Both the position numbers and the translations under genes were made by a program. The notes under the pieces are model-generated. The model was not told the DNA's origin and made no database searches. It saw nothing but the letters and a program-made list of their open reading frames with translations. Below are positions 51,478 through 60,009 of a stretch of 64,000 nt of DNA, piece by piece. The DNA is from Thermodesulfobacteriota bacterium (GTDB taxonomy: Bacteria; Desulfobacterota_D; UBA1144; Nemesobacterales; UBA2774). The number at the start of each line of letters is the position of its first letter. The stretch's first letter is position 1. The stretch spans positions 361,391 to 425,390 of the forward strand of contig DAOKYU010000002.1 of assembly GCA_035325995.1 (NCBI GenBank). The letters run 5' to 3'.

Positions 51478-52302
51478 ATGAACAGGCTAGATACCAAGAA
51501 ACAGGCTCAGATAATAGCGGCTTTAGTCGAGGGCAATTCTATAAGGGCTACGTCCAGAATGACCGGAGCGGCCAAGAATACGGTTATTAAGCTCTTAGTC
51601 GATGTAGGTACGACATGCTCTGAGTATCAGGACAAGGTTTTTAAGAATCTCCCTTGTACCAAGATTCAATGTGATGAAATATGGGCTTTCTGCTATGCTA
51701 AGGCTAAGAACGTCCCTGAAGAAAAGAAAGACCAGTTTGGCTATGGTGACGTGTGGACGTTTACGGCCATCTGTGCCGACACAAAGCTTGTTCCCTCTTG
51801 GTATATAGGCAACCGCGATCTCGTAACCGCCACAACCTTCATGAAGGACTTAGCGGGCCGACTGGCAAACAGGGTACAGCTAACCACGGACGGGCATGCA
51901 ATGTATCTCGACGCCGTTCCTAGTGCTTTCGGAAGGGATATAGATTACAGTCAGTTGATAAAGATATACGGCACAAGTACCGAATCTCAGGGCCGCTATA
52001 GCCCTCCGCATTGCACCGGAGTAAGGGCTAAAGAGGTTCTTGGCTATCCAGAAGGCAGGCACGTATCGACTTCATACGTAGAACGCCAGAACCTTACCAT
52101 GAGAATGAATATGCGCAGGTTTACGAGGTTGACCAATGCTTTCTCTAAGAAGGTGGAGAATCTAGGCCATGCCGTAGCCCTTCACTTCATGTACTATAAT
52201 TTCTGTAGGATTCATCAATCTCTAAGGTGTACACCCGCCATGAGAGCAAAGGTTACAGACCATCTTTGGGAGATCGAGGACATATTAGCCCTGCTAAAAT
52301 GA
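51478..52302 (+). CDS. IS1-family DDE transposase (single ORF)
   Basis: A 274-residue transposase. The N-terminal helix-turn-helix (about 10-42, SIRATSRMTGAAKNTVIKLL) is followed by the DDE triad D66 (IQCDEIW), D138 (LTTDGHA) and E202 (YVERQNLTMRM). Unlike classical IS1 it is one frame, with no InsA/InsB frameshift. Its TGA is the first bases of the right inverted repeat. It probably starts from a leaderless mRNA. Confidence 0.9.
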   Translation: MNRLDTKKQAQIIAALVEGNSIRATSRMTGAAKNTVIKLLVDVGTTCSEYQDKVFKNLPCTKIQCDEIWAFCYAKAKNVPEEKKDQFGYGDVWTFTAICADTKLVPSWYIGNRDLVTATTFMKDLAGRLANRVQLTTDGHAMYLDAVPSAFGRDIDYSQLIKIYGTSTESQGRYSPPHCTGVRAKEVLGYPEGRHVSTSYVERQNLTMRMNMRRFTRLTNAFSKKVENLGHAVALHFMYYNFCRIHQSLRCTPAMRAKVTDHLWEIEDILALLK

Positions 52303-52317
52303 AACTGACCCACTACC

Positions 52318-52325
52318 GTCTTTTC
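52318..52325. repeat. Target-site duplication, right (GTCTTTTC)
   Basis: Exact copy of 49143-49150, directly abutting the right inverted repeat of the transposon. Confidence 0.85.
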
Positions 52326-52370
52326 TTGGAATTGAGAGTTTTGAGTTATTAAATTATAATAAGCCCGGTT

Positions 52371-52949
52371 ATGGAAACCAGTAAATATTCCAATACTTTA
52401 AGTGAAATTAGAAATATTTATCAGGAATATGCATTTAAAGAGATACAAGAAAAATATCCTGCTACAATAGACCCTTATTTTTTCGATTGGAATAAAATTT
52501 TAACTGATGTTGAGAAATTAATTTGGGAGGATATTCGTCGTTTATGCCTGCCATTCTATCCTAAAGTTCCTATAGGTAGATACTTCGTAGACTTTGCTGA
52601 CCCTATAAAAAAAATAGGAATTGAAGTCGATGATAGGAAATCAAACCGAGATGTAATAATTGATGAAAAACGAGAAAGCGAATTGCATGAATCTGGTTGG
52701 ATTTTAATAAGTATAGATCGAGATCTGTGTTTTAAATCCAAGGAAGACTTCATATTGAGGGGTGTGAAATATAAAAAGGAAGATTATACAATTAATTTCA
52801 GCAAATATTTGAACTACACTTCCGAAGGAATCTTGCTGAGTCTCAGGAATCGATATTATCCTAATCTATCTCCAAATTCTAAATATCTAGAGGACAGGGA
52901 CTATGAAAATTGTTATCACGATCAAGTTCTTTGGAGATTCGACGAATGA
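52371..52949 (+). CDS. DUF559/VSR-like endonuclease-fold protein
   Basis: A 192-residue protein. The middle segment YFVDFADPIKKIGIEVDDRK with EKRESELHESGWILISI matches the core of DUF559 (very-short-patch-repair-like) nucleases: the Asp, the E-x-D strand, and the helix-strand that follows. The N- and C-terminal parts are not recognised. It is AT-rich and stands alone just right of the transposon. The following gap (52950-53308) holds the CACTTTAAAGTG palindrome (53011-53022), a doubtful 40-aa ORF (53104-53226) and a strong promoter. Confidence 0.65.
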   Translation: METSKYSNTLSEIRNIYQEYAFKEIQEKYPATIDPYFFDWNKILTDVEKLIWEDIRRLCLPFYPKVPIGRYFVDFADPIKKIGIEVDDRKSNRDVIIDEKRESELHESGWILISIDRDLCFKSKEDFILRGVKYKKEDYTINFSKYLNYTSEGILLSLRNRYYPNLSPNSKYLEDRDYENCYHDQVLWRFDE

Positions 52950-53245
52950 ATTCAATTAATTGTGTAGTTTTACTGCTAACAATTAAGGAGGTCGTCATAA
53001 AATAAAAAATCACTTTAAAGTGGAGACCTCAGTTCACCCCATAACTATTAACCAGTTAAGAGAACCATTATAAAAATCTCGACCCGTCGTTTTCGCTTAA
53101 GAGATGAGGTTGATAACATCGAAAGAAATACGCCGTAAAAATGCGGGTGAAGCCTTGATTAGGGTGGGAAAGGGTTACGTAAGTTTCAGCGAAGATATTA
53201 CAAATGAGAGGTCGTTGCTGGACTAAAGGTAACGCGATTATATAC

Positions 53246-53274
53246 TTGACAAACCCAACTATATGACCTATAAT
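53246..53274 (+). promoter_or_regulatory. Consensus promoter of the five-gene operon
   Basis: TTGACA (53246-53251) and TATAAT (53269-53274) are separated by 17 bp, a perfect sigma70-type promoter. The TTG start of the first gene lies about 35 bases downstream, with GGAGG in between. Confidence 0.75.
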
Positions 53275-53308
53275 AAATATATACGATAGCCAATATGGAG
53301 GCAATGAG

Positions 53309-54229
53309 TTGGGTAAACAATCTATTAATGCTGAATATTTCAATAACGAAGATAAGGCAAGAGAATACCTTGAAAACCTGAGATGGAACGACAAGCCTGA
53401 ATGTCCACATTGCGGGAATAACGAGAACAATTACAAACTCGAAGGGAAAAGTCACCGCAAGGGGCTTTACAAGTGCAAAGCATGTAGAAAGCAATTTTCT
53501 GTAACAGTCGGCACCTTATTCGAAAGAAGTAAAATCAAACTTCATATATGGCTTAAGGCTGTTTATTTTCTTTCGGCCTCGAAAAAGGGAATGTCCAGTC
53601 ACCAGCTTCACAGAATGTTAGGAGTTACCTACAAGACCGCATGGTTCATGAGCCACAGAATCCGTGAAGCAATGAAAGACCCCATTTTTATCAAGAAGCT
53701 CGGCGGAAAGGGGAAAGTGGTCGAGGTGGATGAAACCTTTTGGGGAAACAAGGGAAAGCACGCGAAGGGGGCAAGGGGTTGGGGGCATAAGGAAAAAATA
53801 TTCACGCTAATAGAAAGGGGAGGAGAAGCCAGATCGTATCACGTCGAAACTGTATCCGCTAAGACCTTGAAACCCATAATGAGAAGGCAGATTGATGCCG
53901 ACACCCAAATAATGACGGATGAGTTTATGAGCTATAGGGGGCTTCGCAAGGAATTTGCAAAACATGATTTTGTAACCCATTCCAAAAAGGAATACTCCAG
54001 AGGGGCTATTCATGTTAATAGCTGTGAGAATTATTTTAGTATGTTAAAACGGGGACTCAACGGCGTTTATCATCATGTGAGTAGCCAACACCTCAAGCGA
54101 TACATAGGAGAGTTTGACTTTCGACACAATAATAGAAAAATAAGTGATATAGAACGATGCGATATGGCGTTAAAGGGTATCGCCAATAAAAGGCTGTTAT
54201 ATAAGGATTCATCGTGTCTAACCATGTGA
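53309..54229 (+). CDS. IS1595/ISXO2-family transposase-like protein
   Basis: A 306-residue protein with an N-terminal zinc ribbon (C32, C35, C56, C59), a helix-turn-helix (SSHQLHRMLGVTYKTAWFMSHRIR), and the ISXO2 catalytic core D141 (VVEVDETFWG), D204 (IMTDEFMSY), E240 (HVNSCENYFS). It starts at TTG after GGAGG. Its TGA overlaps a GTG of the next gene. I find no inverted repeats around it, so it may be a stranded or adopted transposase rather than an intact insertion sequence. Confidence 0.88.
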   Translation: MGKQSINAEYFNNEDKAREYLENLRWNDKPECPHCGNNENNYKLEGKSHRKGLYKCKACRKQFSVTVGTLFERSKIKLHIWLKAVYFLSASKKGMSSHQLHRMLGVTYKTAWFMSHRIREAMKDPIFIKKLGGKGKVVEVDETFWGNKGKHAKGARGWGHKEKIFTLIERGGEARSYHVETVSAKTLKPIMRRQIDADTQIMTDEFMSYRGLRKEFAKHDFVTHSKKEYSRGAIHVNSCENYFSMLKRGLNGVYHHVSSQHLKRYIGEFDFRHNNRKISDIERCDMALKGIANKRLLYKDSSCLTM

Positions 54230-54957
54230 ACAAAAAAGTTGTTTTAAGGTTAGGTGGCGACAAAATAACCGCCAACGAGTTCAGGAAAGGTCTAGTCTCT
54301 TTTCAGTCTGTATTGGAAGAAGTAGCCAAGGAATTTACCAGACAAGCGCATGCATTTACTTGGTTTGTTGGTGTTGAACGGGGGAGTATTAACGTTGAGT
54401 TTCAGCCCGAAGCAAGAGAAATGACCAAGGCACTCTTGGATAGCTATATTGATGTTTTTAATGCCGGGCTAGATGTCCTACAAAAGAAAGCCGAAAGACC
54501 TCCATTTTTTAACGACGCCGCCCTAGAAAACATTGAGATTCTTTCCAATTTACCTTCTCGGAAAGAGGATTCTGGGATTACAAAAATCAGCATTGTTGCA
54601 GACGAATCTTCGCATGAGATAACTCCGTATTATGGTGCCAACGTTAATCATATTCTGGAGATACAGGTTAGGTCTTTGGGCTCCATCGAGGGGGAATTAT
54701 TAACCGTTTCCCAACGAGACGGCACAAGGATAGTTATTTATGAATCTCTTACCGATAGAGCCGTGCAATGTTATATACCAGATGAAATGTTAGAACAGGC
54801 GATTAATGCTTTTGGTGGACGAGTATATGTCTTTGGTTTAATTAGTTATGGTAGAGATGGCAGACCAAAGAATATTAGAGTTGAGGAATTGAGGGTATTT
54901 CCCGAAGATGAAGATTTACCAAGCGCTTATGATGTTTGTGGCATATTGGGAGATTAA
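54214..54957 (+). CDS. Unknown protein, partner of PIN nuclease
   Basis: 247 residues (243 if the GTG at 54226, which overlaps the transposase stop as GTGA, is used). The protein is acidic, mixed alpha-beta, and has no signal peptide or membrane helix. It opens KKVVLRLGGDKITANEFRKGL and has a central FTWFVGVERGSINVEFQPEA. I do not recognise the family. Its position directly before a PIN-domain gene with a two-base gap suggests a joint role, possibly inhibitor or specificity partner. Confidence 0.65.
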   Translation: MSNHVNKKVVLRLGGDKITANEFRKGLVSFQSVLEEVAKEFTRQAHAFTWFVGVERGSINVEFQPEAREMTKALLDSYIDVFNAGLDVLQKKAERPPFFNDAALENIEILSNLPSRKEDSGITKISIVADESSHEITPYYGANVNHILEIQVRSLGSIEGELLTVSQRDGTRIVIYESLTDRAVQCYIPDEMLEQAINAFGGRVYVFGLISYGRDGRPKNIRVEELRVFPEDEDLPSAYDVCGILGD

Positions 54958-54959
54958 AT

Positions 54960-55472
54960 TTGTCGAAACAGAGGCGATATTGGGACTCTGATATATTCCT
55001 AACTTTGTTTAACAAAGAAAGGGGGAAATATGAGGACTGTCTCGGCGTGCTGCAACATGCTGAGACCAATAAAGTGGAGATTGTTACATCGGCCCTCACA
55101 ATAGCGGAGGTTCTGTATATAAAGGGACACCCTAAAATAACAAGGGAAAAATCTGAAAAAATTTGCAGTTTCTTTGAACAAAGTTATATCATAATCGTAA
55201 ACGTGGATAGATTTATTGCTGAGTCAGCAAGGGAATTGATATGGGATCATTCGATAAAACCAAAGGACGCAATACACGTTGCTAGTGCGCTGAAGGGAAA
55301 AGTCCCTGTTTTTGATACATTCGATGCGGGGCTACTGGCGTTAGACAATAAACTGGGCAATCCGCCATTAAGAATAATTAAACCCAATCTGCCTTATCAG
55401 GCTGAATTTCAAGGTGAGCAATTTGAAACACAAGTCGTCGAAGAAACAAAAAAAAGACGAACCCAAAAATGA
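54960..55472 (+). CDS. PIN-domain ribonuclease
   Basis: A 170-residue PIN-fold protein. Acidic residues are in YWDSDIFLTLF, LTIAEVLYIKG, KPKDAIHVASAL and VFDTFDAGLLAL, the expected four positions of the active site. The start is a TTG two bases after the upstream stop, with GGGAG in front. PIN proteins are usually toxins or RNA-processing nucleases. The only candidate antitoxin-like neighbours are the 247-aa and the 54-aa proteins. Confidence 0.85.
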   Translation: MSKQRRYWDSDIFLTLFNKERGKYEDCLGVLQHAETNKVEIVTSALTIAEVLYIKGHPKITREKSEKICSFFEQSYIIIVNVDRFIAESARELIWDHSIKPKDAIHVASALKGKVPVFDTFDAGLLALDNKLGNPPLRIIKPNLPYQAEFQGEQFETQVVEETKKRRTQK

Positions 55473-55587
55473 TTCATCTTTTGATGACATCATGAAAGCC
55501 CTATTGGCGGTTCCCCCCGCAGAGAATGCTCAGGTCAAGAAAAAGGCATTAAAGGAACGGGGTGCTAAAAAGAAAAGTGCCAAATAA
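55423..55587 (+). CDS. 54-residue charged protein between PIN and methyltransferase genes
   Basis: The frame starts at TTG (55423) after AAGGTGAG, overlaps the PIN gene by 50 bp and the methyltransferase gene by 26 bp. The product is Lys-rich with a central SFDDIMKALLAVPP, a pattern seen in tiny proteins next to toxins and methylases. It fills an otherwise unexplained 89-bp gap and could be a small antitoxin or adaptor. Confidence 0.5.
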   Translation: MKHKSSKKQKKDEPKNDSSFDDIMKALLAVPPAENAQVKKKALKERGAKKKSAK

Positions 55588-57028
55588 CAAGCTCTACTAC
55601 GGTGACAATTTAACAATCTTAAAGAGTTATATAAAAGATGAGTCTGTGGATTTAATCTATCTTGACCCGCCCTTTAACTCCAAAGCAAATTACAACATTC
55701 TTTATAAAGAGCCGACCGGGGAACAATCTCAAGCCCAGATAACGGCATTTGAAGATACGTGGCATTGGACAGAGGAAACCGAGTATACCTACGGAGAAAT
55801 AATCAAAGATGCTCCAGCAACCCTAGTAGAAATGATGATAGCTTTTCGTAAATTTGTTGGTGTCAATGATGTTATGGCATATCTAACGATGATGGCTATT
55901 AGACTAATCGAATTGCGAAGGGTGTTAAAACCAACCGGTTCAATTTATCTGCATTGCGATCCAACCGCGAGCCATTATCTCAAGATACTGATGGATACAA
56001 TCTTCGGGAAAAAAAATTTTAGAAATGAAATAGCTTGGTGTTATAGGGGGGCCGGATACCCTAAAAAAGATTTCGGAAGAAGACATGATATTATTCTACG
56101 TTATTCAAAAACTGATGATTATTATATGGATGTAGATGCAGTCAGGGAAGAGTATGCCGAAGCCACGAAGGAACGCTTTAAGCATTATATTGGCAATGTC
56201 AGGAAGGGAACCGACTTCGGGTTGCAGGAATTGCATCCATTGGGTAAGCATCCAGATGACTGGTGGCAAATTCAACCTATTGCCCCTTCCGCAAGAGCAA
56301 GATTAGGTTATCCGACACAGAAGCCGGAACCACTTTTAGAAAGAATAATAAACGCCTCTTCTAAAAAGGGGGATATTGTCCTTGACCCCTTCTGTGGTTG
56401 CGGGACAACTATTGCGGTCGCACAACGTCTAAGCAGAAAGTGGGTTGGAATAGATGTTACGCACTTAGCTATTAATCTAATAAAATTGCGTTTACAAGAT
56501 TCTTTCGGATTACAGCCCAAAATAGATTATGAGGTTATAGGAGAACCGGAAGATTTAACGGGAGCAAAAGAGTTGGCATCACAAAACCGTTATCAATTCC
56601 AATGGTGGGCTGGTTCGCTTATTGGCGCAAAACCATATGGAGACAAAAAGAAGGGGAGCGATACGGGCATTGATGCATTCATTTATTTTGAGGATGAAAA
56701 GCACAGCCCCAAAAAAGCAGTAGTGCAAGTTAAAAGCGGCCATGTCTCCGTTAAAGACATAAGAGATTTGGGCCACGTAATGGATAGAGAGAAGGCCGAA
56801 ATCGGCATTTTTATTACCCTTGAAGAACCTACAAAGCCAATGATGACGGAGGCGGCACAAAAGGGGTTTTATAAGTCAGTCACGGGCATGCAATATCCCA
56901 AGATTCAGATAAAAACGATTGAGGATTTATTGAAAGATAATCGCCTGAATATGCCGCCTCGGCACCTGTCCCACAAAGTAGCTGAGCCGCCTAGTCGAAA
57001 AGCATCGCAAATCAAAATGGACTTCTAA
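55562..57028 (+). CDS. DNA methyltransferase fused to Mrr-like nuclease domain
   Basis: A 488-residue fusion. Residues 1-330 are a beta-class DNA methyltransferase: DPPF at 35-38 (LIYLDPPFNS) precedes SAM motif I LDPFCGCGTTIAVA (about 275). Residues 345-455 carry a restriction-endonuclease-like core with GSDTGIDAFIYF and VVQVKSGHV, the D...QxK pattern of Mrr-type PD-(D/E)xK nucleases. GTG start after AAAGGAACGGG. It is the last gene of the overlapping operon. Confidence 0.83.
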   Translation: MLKRKVPNNKLYYGDNLTILKSYIKDESVDLIYLDPPFNSKANYNILYKEPTGEQSQAQITAFEDTWHWTEETEYTYGEIIKDAPATLVEMMIAFRKFVGVNDVMAYLTMMAIRLIELRRVLKPTGSIYLHCDPTASHYLKILMDTIFGKKNFRNEIAWCYRGAGYPKKDFGRRHDIILRYSKTDDYYMDVDAVREEYAEATKERFKHYIGNVRKGTDFGLQELHPLGKHPDDWWQIQPIAPSARARLGYPTQKPEPLLERIINASSKKGDIVLDPFCGCGTTIAVAQRLSRKWVGIDVTHLAINLIKLRLQDSFGLQPKIDYEVIGEPEDLTGAKELASQNRYQFQWWAGSLIGAKPYGDKKKGSDTGIDAFIYFEDEKHSPKKAVVQVKSGHVSVKDIRDLGHVMDREKAEIGIFITLEEPTKPMMTEAAQKGFYKSVTGMQYPKIQIKTIEDLLKDNRLNMPPRHLSHKVAEPPSRKASQIKMDF

Positions 57029-57186
57029 TTTGGGTTTGTTATCTATACAATCGCGAAAGGTAAAACCAGAATGGTTTTTGGGAGCTACATCTACATTTAG
57101 ATTAATGGGTTAGTATATTTTTGCCTTAGAATTATTTAGTAGTGCTATAAATACGTATCATTCACGCAAAGGGGCTTCGAAACTAG

Positions 57187-58728
57187 ATGCTTACTGGTGA
57201 AATCCGAAATCAGGTCGATCAAATTTGGAACGCATTCTGGTCAGGTGGTGTTTCCAACCCGCTCTCGGTAATTGAGCAGATCACCTACCTGCTATTTATC
57301 AAGCGGCTCGATGAGCTACATACACTCGAAGAGAACAAGGCCGCAACGCTCGGCATTCCAATTGAGCGCCGCGTCTTCCCGGAAGGAGCTGATGACAAAG
57401 GGCGCTCCTACGCTGACATGCGCTGGTCGAGATTCAAGAATTTTGAGCCGCGCGAAATGATGACAGTTGTAGATGAGCATGTGTTTCCCTTCCTGCGCAC
57501 CTTGGGTGAGGAAGGATCAAGCTACGGAAGGCACATGCGCGATGCCAGGCTTGGCTTCAGTAACCCGGCCTTGCTCGCCAAGGTCGTCGAGATGCTCGAC
57601 AAAATCCAGATGGATGATCGCGACACGAAGGGTGACGTATATGAATATATGCTCAGCAAGATCGCAAGCGCCGGTCAGAATGGACAGTTTCGAACGCCGC
57701 GCCATATCATCAAGCTTATGGTCGAGCTGACCCAGCCAACCCCGGACGATGTCATCTGCGATCCCGCAGCTGGCACATGCGGCTTTCTGGTCGCCGCCGG
57801 CGAGTATCTTCGCCGGCATCATGCCGCGCTGTTCCGCGATGAGAAGAAGCTCAAGCACTTCCACGAGCGCATGTTCCACGGCTTCGACTTTGATCCGACT
57901 ATGCTGCGCATCGGGGCGATGAACATGACGCTGCACGGTGTCGAGAACCCGGATATCAGCTATCGTGACAGCCTTGCCGAGGAGCATGCCGAAGACGCCG
58001 GTCGCTACTCTCTTGTTCTCGCCAATCCGCCCTTCGCTGGCTCGCTTGATTACGAAGCTACGGCGAAAAATCTTCAGCAAATCGTAAAAACCAAAAAGAC
58101 CGAACTACTCTTTCTCGCCCTGTTTCTCCGGTTGCTTAAGACTGGCGGCCGCGCGGCTGTAATCGTGCCAGATGGGGTACTATTCGGCTCCTCCAAGGCC
58201 CACAAGGCGTTGCGCCGGATGCTGGTTGAGGAGCACAAACTCGACGCCGTCATTAAACTCCCGTCCGGTGTATTCCGCCCCTATGCTGGTGTCTCGACCG
58301 CAATACTTGTCTTTACTAAAACAGGGGTTGGCGGCACTGACCATGTCTGGTTTTATGATCTACAGGCTGACGGATACTCGCTTGACGACAAGCGTACGCC
58401 ACTGTTACCCATAGAAAAGCTCGGTGCTTCCCCATGCGAAACGCTTAGTGACGAAGAGCACGCCAAAAACAATCTGCCCGATGTGCTGACAAGGTGGCAG
58501 GAACACAACGGTAGTGAACGGGGAAATCCCCGCACGGCTCAAAGCTTCTGCGTGCCCAAAACCGATATAGCAGCGACTGGCAGCTATGATCTCTCACTCA
58601 ATCGATACAAGGAAGTCGAACACGAGGAGCAGCACCACGACGCACCGGCAGATATTATTCGAGAGTTGAGGGGGCTGGAGGAAGAGATTTCTGACGGCCT
58701 CACGAGGCTGGAGGATATGCTGGGATGA
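57187..58728 (+). CDS. hsdM: Type I restriction-modification methyltransferase subunit HsdM
   Basis: A 513-residue N6-adenine methyltransferase subunit. It has the N-terminal HsdM helical domain (to about 140), SAM motif CDPAAGTCGFLVAAGEY and catalytic NPPF (LVLANPPFAGSLDYE). Its end overlaps hsdS by four bases (ATGA). GC content rises here compared with the preceding genes. Confidence 0.95.
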   Translation: MLTGEIRNQVDQIWNAFWSGGVSNPLSVIEQITYLLFIKRLDELHTLEENKAATLGIPIERRVFPEGADDKGRSYADMRWSRFKNFEPREMMTVVDEHVFPFLRTLGEEGSSYGRHMRDARLGFSNPALLAKVVEMLDKIQMDDRDTKGDVYEYMLSKIASAGQNGQFRTPRHIIKLMVELTQPTPDDVICDPAAGTCGFLVAAGEYLRRHHAALFRDEKKLKHFHERMFHGFDFDPTMLRIGAMNMTLHGVENPDISYRDSLAEEHAEDAGRYSLVLANPPFAGSLDYEATAKNLQQIVKTKKTELLFLALFLRLLKTGGRAAVIVPDGVLFGSSKAHKALRRMLVEEHKLDAVIKLPSGVFRPYAGVSTAILVFTKTGVGGTDHVWFYDLQADGYSLDDKRTPLLPIEKLGASPCETLSDEEHAKNNLPDVLTRWQEHNGSERGNPRTAQSFCVPKTDIAATGSYDLSLNRYKEVEHEEQHHDAPADIIRELRGLEEEISDGLTRLEDMLG

Positions 58729-59867
58729 AATTAGTGCAGCTTGGACAAGTTGCTGAAATTGAAATGGGGCAAGCCCCCAGTGGGGACACTTACAATGAGA
58801 ACGGTGATGGTTTGCCTCTTATTGCTGGGGCGAGCGATTTTGGAGAGTTGACTCCGCATCCTTCCCGCTTCACGTCTCACCCTACTAAGAAGTCAAAAAA
58901 TGGTGACATCCTTATCTGCATCCGGGCAACTATAGGAAATTTAAATTGGTCTGATTCCGAGTACTGCCTCGGACGCGGTGTAGCAGGATTGCGGGCAAAA
59001 GAAGGAATAATTGCCCCACAATATCTTTGGCGAGTCATGGAGGCAGGTGCAGATCGACTTGCGGCGAAGGGACGAGGTGCGACTTTTAGACAAGTAACTC
59101 GCACCGATATCGCAGAGCTTGAAATCCCCCTCCCACCACTCAACGAGCAAATGCGCATCGCAGCGATCCTCGACCAGGCTGATAAACTGCGCCGCCTGCG
59201 CCAGAGTTCTATTGATCGTCTCAACGAACTCGGTCAGGCGATTTTCTACGAGATGTTTGGTGACCCGGCCACCAATCCTATGGGCTGGCCAATGGGAACT
59301 ATTGGCGATCTAACTGAAAGTACTCAATACGGCACAAGTTCGAAGGCTGGGAACGAAGGTTCAATTCCAATTCTGCGAATGGGGAATATTACTACAACTG
59401 GCGAGTTTGAATTTCAAGATATGAAATTTATCGACCTCCTCGAAAATGAAATAGACAAATATACCGTCAAGGATGGGGATATTCTTTTCAATCGGACAAA
59501 TAGCCCTGATCTTGTTGGAAAGACCGGGGTCTATCGCGGAGAGAAAACATATGCTTACGCGGGTTATCTCATCCGGCTACGTACAAATAAAGAGGCTGTC
59601 CCAGAATACATAGGCACGTATTTGAACAGCAAAGTAGGAAAAAAAATTCTACGCGGTATGTGCAAAACCATTATCGGAATGGCGAATATCAATGCTAAAG
59701 AGCTAAGGACCATTCCAATCCCGCTCGCACCAATAGAACTTCAAAAGAAATTTCAGAGGAAATTTGTCGCATACCGGTCTGCTATCCCGGCTTTTCAAAA
59801 ACACCGGGAGCATCTCGATACCCTCTTCTCATCCCTCCAACACCGCGAATTCCACGGGGAGATGTGA
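58725..59867 (+). CDS. hsdS: Type I restriction-modification specificity subunit HsdS
   Basis: A 380-residue subunit with two target-recognition domains (about 1-135 and 190-330). Each is followed by a helical spacer: ELEIPLPPLNEQMRIAAILD and PIPLAPIELQKKFQRKF. The recognition sequence cannot be deduced. It is coupled to hsdM and followed by a small ORF before hsdR. Confidence 0.93.
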   Translation: MKLVQLGQVAEIEMGQAPSGDTYNENGDGLPLIAGASDFGELTPHPSRFTSHPTKKSKNGDILICIRATIGNLNWSDSEYCLGRGVAGLRAKEGIIAPQYLWRVMEAGADRLAAKGRGATFRQVTRTDIAELEIPLPPLNEQMRIAAILDQADKLRRLRQSSIDRLNELGQAIFYEMFGDPATNPMGWPMGTIGDLTESTQYGTSSKAGNEGSIPILRMGNITTTGEFEFQDMKFIDLLENEIDKYTVKDGDILFNRTNSPDLVGKTGVYRGEKTYAYAGYLIRLRTNKEAVPEYIGTYLNSKVGKKILRGMCKTIIGMANINAKELRTIPIPLAPIELQKKFQRKFVAYRSAIPAFQKHREHLDTLFSSLQHREFHGEM

Positions 59868-59868
59868 T

Positions 59869-60009
59869 ATGAAAGCAACTGAAACCAGACTCCTTTCTTT
59901 TTTGAAAAAATCATCTCAGATCGAGATCCTCATTTATCAACAAACCCATGTAATTGGCCTGGTCCGTCAGTCCCTCGAAGGACAGCGAGACAGCGAGGAT
60001 AACGGATGA
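59869..60009 (+). pseudogene. Remnant of a DUF262 (GmrSD-like) gene between hsdS and hsdR
   Basis: A 46-residue frame starting MKATETRLLSFLKKSS with IEILIYQQT, close to the N-terminus of DUF262/GmrS proteins (pattern F-x-I-P-I-Y-Q-R-x-Y). After about 25 residues the similarity stops. The frame ends in a TGA that overlaps the hsdR ATG. DUF262 genes do occur inside type I loci, so this looks like an internal deletion that preserved coupling. Confidence 0.55.

Larger units (their letters stand above)
49151..52317. mobile_element. 3,167-bp IS1-family transposon with cargo genes and a tRNA
   Basis: The ends are perfect 16-bp inverted repeats (GGTAGTGGGTCAGTTT at 49151-49166; its complement at 52302-52317). 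They are flanked by an 8-bp direct repeat GTCTTTTC, a target duplication of the size made by IS1-family elements. The transposase gene at the right end stops inside the right repeat. Cargo, left to right: DUF3800 gene, basic KGG-type protein, winged-helix-like protein, micro-ORF with hairpins, class-I tRNA with GCU anticodon. Intact ends and duplication indicate a recent, complete insertion. Confidence 0.85.

Noticed and set aside
53104..53226. 40-codon plus-strand ORF (MRLITSKEIRRKNAGE...)
   Set aside because: Plausible peptide but weak ribosome site and no supporting context; left as a note in the gap description.
53068..53430. 120-codon minus-strand frame opposite the ISXO2-like gene start
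   Set aside because: It overlaps the promoter and the zinc ribbon of a well-supported gene and has no recognisable content.
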